64,000 nucleotides of DNA. It comes from Palsa-661 sp035535015. Lineage in GTDB: Bacteria; Actinomycetota; Acidimicrobiia; Acidimicrobiales; UBA8190. The position numbers were made by a program, and so were the translations under genes. Location: contig DATLQU010000004.1 in the NCBI GenBank assembly GCA_035535015.1, positions 1 through 64,000 of the forward strand. Reading direction: 5' to 3'. Under the pieces are notes generated by a model. It did no database searches. It worked only from the letters and a program-made list of their open reading frames with translations, and had not been told where the DNA came from. Shown piece after piece: positions 1-8,446 of the stretch; position 1 is the stretch's first letter, and each line of letters opens with the position of its first letter.

Positions 1-591
1 TCGGGGATCCCGGGTGTGCCGTGTCGCCACCGGGGTCGGACTCAGAGCGCCAGATTCGGGGGCCTCAGTCCGACGGTGTCCGTGCAATATCACCGTCGCC
101 GCACATTTGCGAGCGGGGGAGCTTGGCACCAGTCCGGCCGCTCGGCCAATGACGGACGATGCGGCTCCATTCTCCCCCTACGCGCAACCGGGTGTTATGT
201 GGGTGATCCCGACCGGGGGTTGTCCAAGGTGACAGGCAAAGAGTCCACCTGGGACACCGTTGCCCCGAGGCCGTGGCGGCGCAGATGAACACCCTGAGCG
301 GCGCCTGATCAACCCGCCTTTAGCGAGGTGGCGTCTTTGTTGGCGCCTGGCTCGTAAGAGTTGAGCGTTCCCTAATGGGCACATTCACCCTCTACTTCGA
401 CCGCATTCGGTGGTCACTTGGGCCCCCACCAGAACAATTCATCACTTTGGGGGATGCCAAGAGGACTACGGAGAGTAAAAACTGCTCTATGTGGCCCTCT
501 GACCGAGGTCCGCGAGGGAGGGGCAGCTACGGCGCCCCCTGGACGTAGGCCTCCCGCCGACACATAACCGTCGACAAGGAGCAGAAAGAAA
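1..591. other. Leader/intergenic region upstream of secreted protein A
   Basis: No convincing gene is visible; the short open frames lack start signals and recognisable sequence. Bases 417-461 can fold as a hairpin: outer arms CTTGG/CCAAG and inner arms CCCCCA/TGGGGG. It lies about 130 bases before the start of the secreted protein gene and could be a leader structure. A 15-base string at 195-209 recurs, with small changes, at 4364-4378 and 6899-6913. No known riboswitch was recognised. Confidence 0.4.
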
Positions 592-1533
592 ATGAACGTC
601 CGTCATAGCCGTCTGGCACGACTGGTCGCCCTGACCGTCGTCGTGAGCATGCCGCTTCTGGGCATGGCTGGGGTCGCCTCGGCCAAGGTCCACCAAGCAA
701 AGCACCACCACCACAAGGGTGGAAGTGGTGGATCCACCGGTGGTGGAACGGGTGGGCCTCCCGCCCTGATCACCGTCGCTGTGTCCCCGAACCCGTTGGT
801 GGAGACCGGGCAGTCCGAAGTTCACGCTGTCATCGAGGTGGAGACGAGCCCGTCTTTCGCCGGTGACGAGGTGAACATCGACTCGTCGCAGCTGTCGGCG
901 TCATGTCTTGGTGGTGTCCTTTACACAACTATCCAGAATGGGAACAACCAGTTCTCCCCCAACCGAATCTCGGTGGTGCTGGACGACGACGGTAACGTCA
1001 CGGTGACGGTCGCCGCCGTCGACTGTGCGCCGGGCACCAGCGTTGTCGAAGCTGACCTCGAGGTTGCTCCGTTCTACACGGCTCTCACCACTCTCGTGGC
1101 CCTGCCGCCGGCCGTCACTCCTGTGGGTGTTACCGGCTACCCAGAGGTCGGTGGTGTGGCGCAAGAAGTGGAGACCGGTGACACGAGCACGAGCGGTGAC
1201 TCTGACGTCTACGCCGTGTTCTACGTGGAGGACAACCCGGTCTACGCCGAACAGACGGTGGAGATCTCCTCCTCCCAGCTTGAGAGTCGTTGCATTCGTG
1301 GCTGGTGGTGGACGGGTGGGAATTTCCCCAACCCTCTGACGATTCACGGGGTCGGTCCTAACACGGGGACTCCCATCAGGACGATCTTGGACGACGATGG
1401 CAACGCCGTATTCGCGTTCAAAGGCATCTCGTGTGCCGCTGGGCCTTCGCAGGTGATCGCCGACGTGCTCGCCGGTACACACGACACGTTCGTGACCACC
1501 TTCACGGTCCTTCCCCCGGCACCGACCATCTGA
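592..1533 (+). CDS. Secreted two-domain protein of unknown function (paralogue A)
   Basis: 313 residues. An N-terminal Sec signal peptide is clear: basic N-end, hydrophobic core (LVALTVVVSMPLLGMAGVA) and an ASAK-type cleavage site near residue 29. A His/Gly/Ser-rich linker follows. The mature part holds two related domains of about 110 residues, each opening with an ETG/ETGD motif, containing a SSQL motif, DDDGN and two cysteines 40-50 residues apart (CLGG/CAPG and CIRG/CAAG), suggesting one disulfide per domain. It ends LPPAPTI, an ending shared closely with two paralogues (2014-2963 and 57621-58532). The ATG at 592 is preceded by AAGGAG at 576-581. The fold is probably an Ig-like beta sandwich, but this is inference; I do not recognise a named family. 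It acts outside the membrane. Confidence 0.85.
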   Translation: MNVRHSRLARLVALTVVVSMPLLGMAGVASAKVHQAKHHHHKGGSGGSTGGGTGGPPALITVAVSPNPLVETGQSEVHAVIEVETSPSFAGDEVNIDSSQLSASCLGGVLYTTIQNGNNQFSPNRISVVLDDDGNVTVTVAAVDCAPGTSVVEADLEVAPFYTALTTLVALPPAVTPVGVTGYPEVGGVAQEVETGDTSTSGDSDVYAVFYVEDNPVYAEQTVEISSSQLESRCIRGWWWTGGNFPNPLTIHGVGPNTGTPIRTILDDDGNAVFAFKGISCAAGPSQVIADVLAGTHDTFVTTFTVLPPAPTI

Positions 1534-1554
1534 TCCCGACGGTAACTGCACTAT

Positions 1555-1586
1555 CCGAGAGGGGAGCCGCAAGGCTCCCCTCTCGG
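1555..1586 (+). terminator. Strong hairpin terminator after secreted protein A
   Basis: A perfect 14-bp stem closes on a GCAA tetraloop 21 bases after the stop codon at 1533. No T-run follows, which is usual for actinobacterial intrinsic terminators. Confidence 0.8.
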
Positions 1587-2013
1587 CGCGCTTGTGGACA
1601 TGGACCCTGGGGTCGGGACTACCGCCGAACCTGGTTGGCCAGCCTGTAATCGGGGTTCCCGAGCCCCCCGGTATCTGCCGGGACGGGTCTGTCGAGAGCG
1701 CCTTCGTCCGAACACCACTCGTCCGGGATCGCCGTCGTCGCGCGCTTGCGGGTGGTCCGGTGGCGGCCACCGATCCGGCCACGGCCCCGTCGTTCGGAGT
1801 AGTCGTGGCGATGCGGCCAACCGACTCCGGGTGATACCGCACCCCTTGGTCCGCACCTCTACTCGCTGCGTGCTGGGTCCACATCGGCAACCCTGACAAC
1901 ACACGGCACACTCGGAGGATGGCTCAGGCTCTCCCGCACCCTTTGATCGGAGAGCATTGTGTTGGGTCCACATCATCGGGACCGGCACATTGACACACCT
2001 GAGGGAATCCACC
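1587..2013. other. Intergenic region between secreted paralogues A and B
   Basis: No gene is supported. The 17-mer TAATCGGGGTTCCCGAG at 1647-1663 recurs exactly at 4108-4124. The 12-mer TGGGTCCACATC occurs at 1874-1885 and again at 1963-1974, just before the broken paralogue. The long open frames on the opposite strand here are shadows. Confidence 0.5.
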
Positions 2014-2963
2014 ATGAGTATTCGCCGTCGTTCGTTCGGCTTCGTGGCCATCGCCGTGGTCGTAGCCCTACCCCTCCTAGAGCCGCAGGGGTCGCCTCGG
2101 CCAAGGCGGCGAAGGGTTGTCACAAGACCCACACTTGTCATAGCGGCGGACGCACCGGAAGCGGAACCGGCGGTGTCCCGGCCCCCATCACCGTCCAGAT
2201 CGACCCCAACCCGCTGGTGGAAACGTCGGAGTCGCTTGTTGCCGCCGTAATCCAAGTGGAGACGTCGCCGTCGTTTGCCGGTGACGCCGTGAACATCAGC
2301 TCGTCGCAGCTCCAGACCTCGTGCACGCTGGGCGGTACCCTCTTCGCGAATCTTCAGGGCGTCGTGGCCCCCCCGACCCTGCACGAGTCTGCGGGCAGCA
2401 TCCAGGCGATCTTGGACGACGACGGGAACGCCACGGTCGTCGTGCAGGGCGTCGACTGTGCACCCGGCCCAAGCGTGTTCGAGGCTGACCTCATGGTTGC
2501 CCCCTTCTACACCGCCCTGACCACCCTCAACGCCCTGCCTCCCGTCGTCACCCCGCCGGGCATAACCGGCTATCCGACGTCCAGTGGCAGGGTCACCGGA
2601 GGCGAGGTGGAGACAGGGGACACTGCGGCAAGCGGCGACTCCAACGTCATCGCGATCTTCTACGTCGAGACTGACCCCGTGTACGCCGAGCAGAAGGCCG
2701 AGATCAGCTCTTCCCAGCTCGAAGGCCGCTGTATCCGAGGCTGGGGATGGTACGGGGCGGAAGGAACCCAAGCTTTTGGCCCTGGTGTCAACACGGGACC
2801 TCGGGCGACGGCGCTCATCGATAACGATGGCAATGCTGTGTTCGCATTCTTCGGTACCTCGTGCGCCGCCGGTGACTCGCAGGTAATCGCCGACGTGCTG
2901 GCCGGGAGCCACCCCACCTACGTCACCACGTTCACGGTCCTGCCTCCGGCACCGACGATCTGA
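2014..2963 (+). pseudogene. Secreted two-domain protein, paralogue B, frameshifted in signal peptide
   Basis: The ATG at 2014 opens a good signal peptide (MSIRRRSFGFVAIAVVVALPLL), but the frame is lost at about 2080. The downstream frame (AAGVASAKAAKG onward to the stop at 2963) encodes a full two-domain protein closely matching paralogue A, with the same ETS/ETGD, SSQL, DDDGN and cysteine motifs and the ending LPPAPTI. Restoring one G between 2080 and 2081 would give LGAAGVASAK, the expected cleavage region. The lesion is therefore a single-base deletion, or a sequencing error. Without correction the protein has no usable export signal, because the open frame of the mature part begins only with a non-hydrophobic upstream stretch. 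Everything after the lesion is intact, so the event is recent, an error, or bypassed by slippage. Confidence 0.8.
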
Positions 2964-3186
2964 GGGCCTCGCCCCACAAGAGTTCGTCTGGCCTGACCCG
3001 ATAATCGGGGATCTGGTTCGCACCTCCGACGCCTGGCCCTCTCCTCCGATGGATGGTCCACCCACCGAGGCACTTGACGGATCGACGTGACCGGTAATCT
3101 CAGCCGCCGTTGATCTCGGACGGGTTGATCGTGTCGGACCCGACGTCGTCCTTCCCGGCGCCACCTTCAGGTTGGCGTCCCGGAGC

Positions 3187-3242
3187 GGGTGATCCCGCCT
3201 GGGGTGGCAGCCCAAGGGACTGGGCGGCGAGGCCGACCTGGA
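3187..3242. repeat. 56-bp dispersed intergenic repeat, copy 1
   Basis: It begins GGGTGATCCCGCCTGGGGTG and matches 4301-4356 at 49 of 56 positions by eye. It abuts the inverted repeat at 3243-3282. No coding role is visible. Confidence 0.75.
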
Positions 3243-3282
3243 TATCCCTCAGTATCGCACGGGGCGGCGATACTGAGGGATA
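3243..3282 (+). promoter_or_regulatory. Perfect 16-bp inverted repeat covering the RBS of the methyltransferase gene
   Basis: Arms at 3243-3258 (TATCCCTCAGTATCGC) and 3267-3282 are exact reverse complements with an 8-base loop. The right arm contains the putative ribosome binding site (GAGGGA) and ends on the A of the ATG at 3282. As RNA it would hide the start; as DNA it could be an operator. Both readings are inference. Confidence 0.7.
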
Positions 3283-4031
3283 TGGAATCAAACCCGCAAA
3301 GAGACGCACCCTATTACCGAGACGACCTCGCGCTCGTCCACCATCGGGGCTTTGGATTCCACGCTGACGCGTGCGCACCGGGGATCCTCAGGCTCCTCGA
3401 GCCCGTGCGACAACGTAATGGACTGGTTGTCGAGATTGGCTGTGGGAGCGGGCTGCTCACCACCTATCTCGTTGATGCCGGACTCCGGGTGGTTGCAACT
3501 GACGCCTCGGATTCGATGCTCAACCTCGCCCGAACCCATGTTCCCGGAACGGTTGGGATCCGACGTGTGACCCTACCGGACGATCCCGTCCCCCCCGCCG
3601 ACGCCATCGTCGGTGTCGGCCACGCCTTGAACTATCTGGACGACGAAGCGCAGGTCGAACAGGCCATTGTCGCCATGGCCACGGCCCTCCGGCCGGGCGG
3701 CATCATGGCCATTGACCTATGTGATCTGGAGTGGGGAGCCCTCCGAGTCAACCAACCGCCGAAAGTCTGGCGGACCGAGGACTGGGCACTGATGACGGAG
3801 GTCTCGGTGCCCGAACCGAACCGCTTCGTGCGGAACATGACCACCTTCGTCCGACAGGAAGACGGGACATGGCGACGAGATGACGAACGCCACGACAACG
3901 TTCTGATCGACACCTCCAAAGTTCCAGAGTTGCTCGCACTTCACGGGGTCGAGGCGTCCGTGTCCGGGTCGTTTGGACACGAGGGGATGCTAGCGGGCCT
4001 CGTTGCAGTTGTAGGGCGCAAGTCTCACTAG
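3282..4031 (+). CDS. Class I SAM-dependent methyltransferase
   Basis: 249 residues. The Rossmann SAM-binding motif I is VEIGCGSGLLTTYL near residue 48. An acidic residue follows in VVATDAS (motif II), and motifs around NYLDDE and LRPGGIMAID fit the small-molecule methyltransferase fold (Methyltransf_25/11 type). The substrate cannot be inferred. The frame is open further upstream, but the ATG at 3282 is chosen because GAGGGA lies just before it and the protein then begins MESNPQRDAPYY, as in related enzymes. It stands alone, with repeats on both sides. The hairpin over its start suggests translational or operator control. Confidence 0.8.
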   Translation: MESNPQRDAPYYRDDLALVHHRGFGFHADACAPGILRLLEPVRQRNGLVVEIGCGSGLLTTYLVDAGLRVVATDASDSMLNLARTHVPGTVGIRRVTLPDDPVPPADAIVGVGHALNYLDDEAQVEQAIVAMATALRPGGIMAIDLCDLEWGALRVNQPPKVWRTEDWALMTEVSVPEPNRFVRNMTTFVRQEDGTWRRDDERHDNVLIDTSKVPELLALHGVEASVSGSFGHEGMLAGLVAVVGRKSH

Positions 4032-4471
4032 GCCGAAGTCGAAGCTGCCTATGTCCGATTGTCGACCGTGGGCAGGGCGAGAACGGCAAGGGCGAAAGGG
4101 CGACCGATAATCGGGGTTCCCGAGTATCCGGTTATCCGTCTGTGTCAGACGGGTCGAGCCGGAATCGGGAGTTTCGGACCTCAGGGAACCCGCTCGGAAT
4201 CACCGCCGCTGAGCAATAGCGCGTGGGTCAGATCGCAGGCGACTCCGTCACTTTCGGGCTGACTCGGCATGGCAGAGAGAGCGTGAAGCCATCCAACTCA
4301 GGGTGATAGCGCCTGGGGTGGCGGCCCAAGGGACCGGGGGGCGAGGCCACCCTGGACCCGGCATTATGTGGGTCATCCGGGTTCGGCATCGCTTGTAGGA
4401 GGTAGCACCGACAGTTCATCCGAAGTGGGTGATGAACACCGAACCGGCGATCAGGGACGCTATCGCCGGAT
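4032..4471. other. Repeat-bearing intergenic region
   Basis: No gene is supported. It contains the 17-mer TAATCGGGGTTCCCGAG (4108-4124, also 1647-1663), the second 56-bp repeat (4301-4356), and at 4364-4378 a copy of the TTATGTGGGTnATCC string seen at 195-209. A shorter GATAATCGGGG match lies at 3000-3010. Confidence 0.5.
4301..4356. repeat. 56-bp dispersed intergenic repeat, copy 2
   Basis: Second copy of the element at 3187-3242, with 7 differences in 56 bases and no gaps. It is intergenic and lies between the methyltransferase and GNAT genes. Confidence 0.75.
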
Positions 4472-4984
4472 TCAGCCAACAAGGCGCTGGACGAGGAGCT
4501 GCCCAGGCCAACCGTCACGATCGAACACCTCTGTAGCAGTGAATCCGGCCGATTCGTAGTACCGCACCAACCGGTGATCGCCTCCAGCCCAGCAATCAAC
4601 CCAAAGAAGACTCAGACCCCTGTTAAGGCAGTCCGCACGGGCGCTCTCCAGGAGGGCTGTTCCGATCCCCTGCCCGATGAACCGTCGCGAGGTCAAGAGA
4701 AGATCCACGTACAAGCTGGGTTCATCCGTCACGGGGGCATACCAAGGTGATTGCTCGTTGACCTCGAGCACGCCCACTACGTCCTTCCCGATCTGAGCGA
4801 CGGTCGTTCCGGGGCTGCGGGCCAAGTCGGCTACTCGCTTCTTCTTCTCAGGCCGCTCCGACCAAGGTTGGCTACCCCACTGACCACCAAGACCCCTTTC
4901 AGTTAGCCAGAGGACGGCCTCATCAAAGAGCCCAAGGAAGGCCCGCTCATCCTCAATGCGGGCCTGACGCATCTCAATCGCCAT
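4472..4984 (-). CDS. GNAT family N-acetyltransferase
   Basis: 170 residues. The acetyl-CoA binding signature is RRFIGQGIGTALLESA (R/QxxGxG/A type), following a beta strand (LYVDLLLTS) and preceding the usual C-terminal YYESAGFTATEVF segment. It would transfer an acetyl group to an unknown small molecule or protein. The start at 4984 (MAIEMRQARIED) is preferred over an upstream ATG: on the minus strand TATCGT (4991-4996) lies exactly 6 bases before it, the leaderless promoter pattern seen repeatedly in this window. Domain and length are typical of stand-alone GNATs. Confidence 0.85.
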   Translation of the reverse strand: MAIEMRQARIEDERAFLGLFDEAVLWLTERGLGGQWGSQPWSERPEKKKRVADLARSPGTTVAQIGKDVVGVLEVNEQSPWYAPVTDEPSLYVDLLLTSRRFIGQGIGTALLESARADCLNRGLSLLWVDCWAGGDHRLVRYYESAGFTATEVFDRDGWPGQLLVQRLVG

Positions 4985-5110
4985 GCGAGCACGATAAGGG
5001 CTTCTCGTCACGAGCCGGGACCAATGACCCATACGGTGCCGAGACAACCCGCGTCTTCGCAACCGGCGATGTGGGACATTCTGGGAGCAGTGAATCTTCT
5101 ACTCGGGTGA

Positions 5111-5692
5111 TCATGGAGCCTGAGGATGGATGGTCTCACCTCGGGCCAACATCTCGACAAACTGGCCGATGCGCCTGGAGCGGGTTTCGGGTTTCTTGGC
5201 GTTTCCGATCCTGTAGAGGATGGCGTACCGATTCGCACTTGTGAGCATCTCAAACATCGCATTTGCGCGAGGATTGGCACTCAGGGCAGTGACGAGATCC
5301 TCCGGCACCTCAATGCTGGCTTGCCCAGCGTAGGCGGCCTCCCATCGACCGTCCTCCTTCGCCTGCCGCACCTCGCCTTCACCGGATCGATGCATTCGGC
5401 CGGTGGCGATCAGCGTTTCAGCGATGGCAGCGTTCCGTTGAGACCACGGGCTTCGAGCTTGTCGAGGCGTGAAACGTCGTCGGAACGTAGCGGCGTCACG
5501 ACGCCCTAATTGACCATCAATCCAGCCGAAGCAGATCGCCTCGTCAAGCGCCTCGTCGTACGAGACGGTTGTCGGATCGACCGTTCCCCTTTTGGCCAGT
5601 ACCAGCCAGACACCCTGTGAATCGGCGTGATGGTTGCTCAACCATCTTCGCCATTCGCCGGCGTCCCCGACTAGTAGCTCTGGGAGATCCAC
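5111..5692 (-). CDS. YdeI/OmpD-associated family protein
   Basis: 193 residues. The features WRRWLSNHHADSQGVWLVLAK, YDEALDEAICFGWIDGQ and RRFTPRQARSPWSQRN mark the YdeI family, and the C-terminal region carries the companion helical domain. The family is linked with membrane stress and peptide resistance in enterobacteria; the biochemical role is unknown. The GTG at 5692 is chosen because a TACGGT box (5700-5705) lies 7 bases upstream on the minus strand; an ATG at 5713 in the same frame is the alternative. It appears monocistronic. Assignment to the family is firm; function is not. Confidence 0.8.
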   Translation of the reverse strand: MDLPELLVGDAGEWRRWLSNHHADSQGVWLVLAKRGTVDPTTVSYDEALDEAICFGWIDGQLGRRDAATFRRRFTPRQARSPWSQRNAAIAETLIATGRMHRSGEGEVRQAKEDGRWEAAYAGQASIEVPEDLVTALSANPRANAMFEMLTSANRYAILYRIGNAKKPETRSRRIGQFVEMLARGETIHPQAP

Positions 5693-5713
5693 GGCGTTCA
5701 CCGTATCCCCCAT

Positions 5714-6045
5714 GTGCCGTTAGGGGACGCTCGCGACTGCAAGCACCACGGAATCTCGCAGGCGCTGGCCGGGGACGAGGGTGTGCGTAACGTGCCGGTA
5801 ACCAGCGGGGTCTTGGCCAGGAATCGACCGGGCCTTGGGCATCCTGGATTCGGGGCTACCGGTCTCATCATTTGTTCGATCCGGCCAGGCGACCGGTGCC
5901 GATTCGGGATTTCAGGAGCCCGGACCAGGGTGACCGCTATGGGTCCCATCGCGACGTATCGGTGACGGCCCGGTGCGAACCAGGTGCGAAGGCGACCTCC
6001 GACGTCTTCGCCCTATCGTCTTGGCCCGCAGTAGATTTGTGGGCT
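5714..6045. other. Intergenic region between divergent YdeI-like and PhyH-like genes
   Basis: About 330 bases without a supportable gene. It carries the promoter-like box TAGATT at 6032-6037 for the rightward gene. No repeat or RNA was recognised. Confidence 0.4.
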
Positions 6046-6798
6046 ATGGGTGCGCTCAACGAGCTACTGCGGGACGGGTACGTCGTGCTTCCCAAGCTGG
6101 CAAGCCCTGACCAGCTGGCGGGCATCCGGCGGGACCTCGCGCCCTTTCTCACAGGACGCCTCTTTGGTCGCAACGATTTCGAGGGCTTCCGCTCAGAACG
6201 CGTGTATGCCCTGCTCGCGAAGGCGCCGTCGGTTGCCGCTCTCGTCGAGCACCCCGCGGTCCTCGAGCTGGTTGACGCCGTCTTGGATCCCGGTTACCTC
6301 CTGTCGGCCAACCTGGCCATCAACGTTCATCCTGGCGAGACCGCTCAGATGCTGCACTCCGACGACGGGTACTGCCGTATCCCGCGCCCGCGACAGCCGA
6401 TGGGCCTTTCAGCCATATGGGCGATTGATGACTTCACTGACGACAATGGGGCCACCGAAGTGATCCCAGGTAGCCACACGTGGGGCGATTTGGAGCCCGA
6501 CCAAAGCGACGAGCGGGTACGGCAGATCACGATGCCGGCCGGGTCGGCGGTCGTGTTCATGGGGACCCTGCTGCACCGCGGCGGGGCGAATCGAAGCGAG
6601 GGCACGCGCCTTGGAATCACGCCCCAGTACTGCCAGCCCTGGATCCGCCAGATCGAGAACATGCCCCTCGCCGTACCCCCGCCGGTGGCGTCGGCCTTCT
6701 CGCCGCTGGTTGGAGCGCTGCTCGGCTATGGCATCCATCAGCCCTTTATCGGGTACGTCGATGGACGCGACCCTCGGCGCCTCTTGACGCCGAGATGA
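6046..6798 (+). CDS. Phytanoyl-CoA dioxygenase (PhyH) family protein
   Basis: 250 residues. The Fe(II)/2-oxoglutarate dioxygenase ligands are visible: HxD in QMLHSDDGYCRIP near residue 104 and the distal His in GTLLHRGGANRSEGTRLG, where the following Arg would bind 2-oxoglutarate. The ATEVIPGSHTWGD segment is typical of PhyH proteins. It would hydroxylate an unknown substrate in the cytoplasm. The frame is open upstream to 5872, but the ATG at 6046 starts the conserved N-terminus (LLRDGYVVLPKLASPDQLAG) and has TAGATT at 6032-6037, 8 bases upstream. No operon partners. Confidence 0.8.
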   Translation: MGALNELLRDGYVVLPKLASPDQLAGIRRDLAPFLTGRLFGRNDFEGFRSERVYALLAKAPSVAALVEHPAVLELVDAVLDPGYLLSANLAINVHPGETAQMLHSDDGYCRIPRPRQPMGLSAIWAIDDFTDDNGATEVIPGSHTWGDLEPDQSDERVRQITMPAGSAVVFMGTLLHRGGANRSEGTRLGITPQYCQPWIRQIENMPLAVPPPVASAFSPLVGALLGYGIHQPFIGYVDGRDPRRLLTPR

Positions 6799-6805
6799 CC
6801 GTCAC

Positions 6806-6843
6806 CCCCCGATTGCACCCTCGATTTTGAGGACCATCGGGGG
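6806..6843 (+). terminator. Hairpin after the PhyH gene
   Basis: Arms CCCCCGAT (6806-6813) and ATCGGGGG (6836-6843), with an inner CCTC/GAGG pairing around a TTTT loop, begin eight bases after the stop codon. Likely an intrinsic terminator without a T-run. Confidence 0.55.
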
Positions 6844-7197
6844 TGCCACGATGCCCTAGCGACTCATCGGGAGTCCGATGGGGCATAACTGTATTCGTTG
6901 ATGTGGGTGATCCAAGTGGTGTGTCGATCCATTGGAACGACGCTTAAGGGCGTCAGGCACACGATCCCGATAGGATTGTGGTCCGCACTGTATCGCTCTT
7001 TCCTGCGTTTGTGCGTGGGTTTGCTTCGGGGGAGCGTCCGTCAACCGGACAGTCGTTGGACGATAGGACATGCGTATCCGTCCACCCTGGATCGGGTGAT
7101 GCAGGTTCCCGTCCGTCCTTCGGTGGTTGTTGCAAGTGTTGAATTGATACTTCGAACGTTCAGCATGTCCGCTGTGCCATTGGAGGAAAGCATCGGT
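6844..7197. other. Intergenic region between convergent genes
   Basis: No gene is supported. A copy of the ATGTGGGTGATCC string lies at 6901-6913 (also at 197-209). The long rightward open frame that crosses here is antisense to the VapBC-like pair and has no family resemblance. Confidence 0.4.
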
Positions 7198-7638
7198 CTA
7201 CCGGAGGTCAACCGTCTGGAACGGGATGTTCTCGGCCCGAAGCACGGTTTCAAGCTGTCCGCCGGCGGTTACTGGACAGAGCACCAACTTTGCTCGCAAC
7301 AACAGGGCTGCAGCAGCGGCTTCGGTGTTAAGGACGTTCAGGTTGGGATGGCGACGCTGCAAATCGACCATCACCGGCACGATCTGCCTCGGGTCAGGCA
7401 AACCAACATCGTCGGGAAGGGCCATCATGTTGTCAAGCGCCAAGGCTCGTCGATCCAGATCCAGACGCTCGAACGGTCCCGACAGACGCCTCCCGGTCCC
7501 TGCCACCACGGCTCGACACGCCCGGAAATAGAAGTAAGTCGTCGTGAAACAGGTAGCGCCCCTGGCGATCGGGAGTCTCTCGCCGACCAAGAGCGCAACA
7601 AGGACTCGATCGTCGAGGAGGAGGGGCCTAGACGGCAA
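7198..7638 (-). CDS. PIN-domain-like (VapC-type) protein, possibly degenerate
   Basis: About 146 residues. It opens with the PIN-like strand RPLLLDDRVLVALLVGE and ends with the usual alanine-rich helix, hydrophobic strand and TVLRAENIPFQTVDL tail. It is encoded directly after an AbrB-like antitoxin, the VapBC order, so a ribonuclease toxin is the expected role. The catalytic set looks incomplete: the second acidic position (normally Glu after the TT strand) reads FTTTYFYFRAC, and the T-x-D near the end reads VTAGG. Start is uncertain: TTG at 7638 overlaps the antitoxin end by 11 bases; an ATG at 7674 in the same frame would overlap more. It may be an inactive toxin or a divergent subgroup. 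Confidence 0.6.
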   Translation of the reverse strand: MPSRPLLLDDRVLVALLVGERLPIARGATCFTTTYFYFRACRAVVAGTGRRLSGPFERLDLDRRALALDNMMALPDDVGLPDPRQIVPVMVDLQRRHPNLNVLNTEAAAAALLLRAKLVLCPVTAGGQLETVLRAENIPFQTVDLR

Positions 7639-7867
7639 GGTCGGGGTCGTCGATGGCCGCAAGACCTTCCGCATAGGCGCCGGCCGCAAGTAGTCGTCGA
7701 ACCTCGGCCTTGGCCGTTTCCACGCCACCCGGCAGGATCAGTGCGGCATCCCCCAAGTCAACGAACGCGACGGTGCCACCTTCCGAAATGCCCCAACGGT
7801 GCCGCAACTCAGCAGGAAGGCTCGTCTGTCCACGATCAGAAACCTTTGCCGTCATGACTCGAGTCAT
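7628..7867 (-). CDS. AbrB/SpoVT (VapB-type) antitoxin
   Basis: 79 residues. The swapped-hairpin AbrB motif is clear: MTAKVSDRGQTSLPAELRHR near the N-terminus, followed by GTVAFVDLGDAALILPG. The C-terminal half would bind and neutralise the PIN-like partner, whose frame overlaps this gene's stop. The ATG at 7867 is preferred because TACAAT (7874-7879, minus strand) lies exactly 6 bases upstream, giving a leaderless message; an ATG at 7855 is the alternative. A palindrome spanning the start suggests autoregulation. Confidence 0.8.
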   Translation of the reverse strand: MTRVMTAKVSDRGQTSLPAELRHRWGISEGGTVAFVDLGDAALILPGGVETAKAEVRRLLAAGAYAEGLAAIDDPDLAV

Positions 7868-7879
7868 ATGTGCATTGTA
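7854..7879 (-). promoter_or_regulatory. Antitoxin promoter with start-site palindrome
   Basis: The perfect 14-bp palindrome ATGACTCGAGTCAT (7854-7867) covers both candidate start codons of the antitoxin, and a -10-like TACAAT (7874-7879) stands 6 bases upstream. AbrB-type antitoxins usually bind such palindromes and repress their own operon. Confidence 0.6.
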
Positions 7880-7985
7880 CATTGACCCTCCATACAAGGA
7901 GGCGGTGGACACCGGCTCGACCCGGTAAAGGACCTCGTCACACGTCCGCCTTTGACCAGGCCCGCAGCCTCGTCAGAGGCCTCGT

Positions 7986-8361
<376 letters not shown>

Positions 8362-8446
8362 GCCTCCCAGTGTGGCAGGTCCGGTATGGGCCGTGATCGA
8401 CTTCCGGGTGCGGTCGGCGACCAGCCGCTCGATAGGGTGTCCGACC

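Noticed and set aside
1..591. Riboswitch upstream of secreted protein A
   Set aside because: A hairpin exists at 417-461, but no conserved core of a known riboswitch class could be matched.
3000..3100. tRNA-like string GGTTCGCACCTCC
   Set aside because: No matching acceptor, anticodon or D arms could be found around it.
901..3215. Long minus-strand open frames (336 and 554 codons) across the secreted paralogues
   Set aside because: They are Arg/Gly-rich antisense shadows of the clear plus-strand genes with signal peptides and shared motifs.
6898..7857. 319-codon plus-strand frame over the VapBC-like pair
   Set aside because: Low-complexity, antisense to two recognisable genes and without a start signal.
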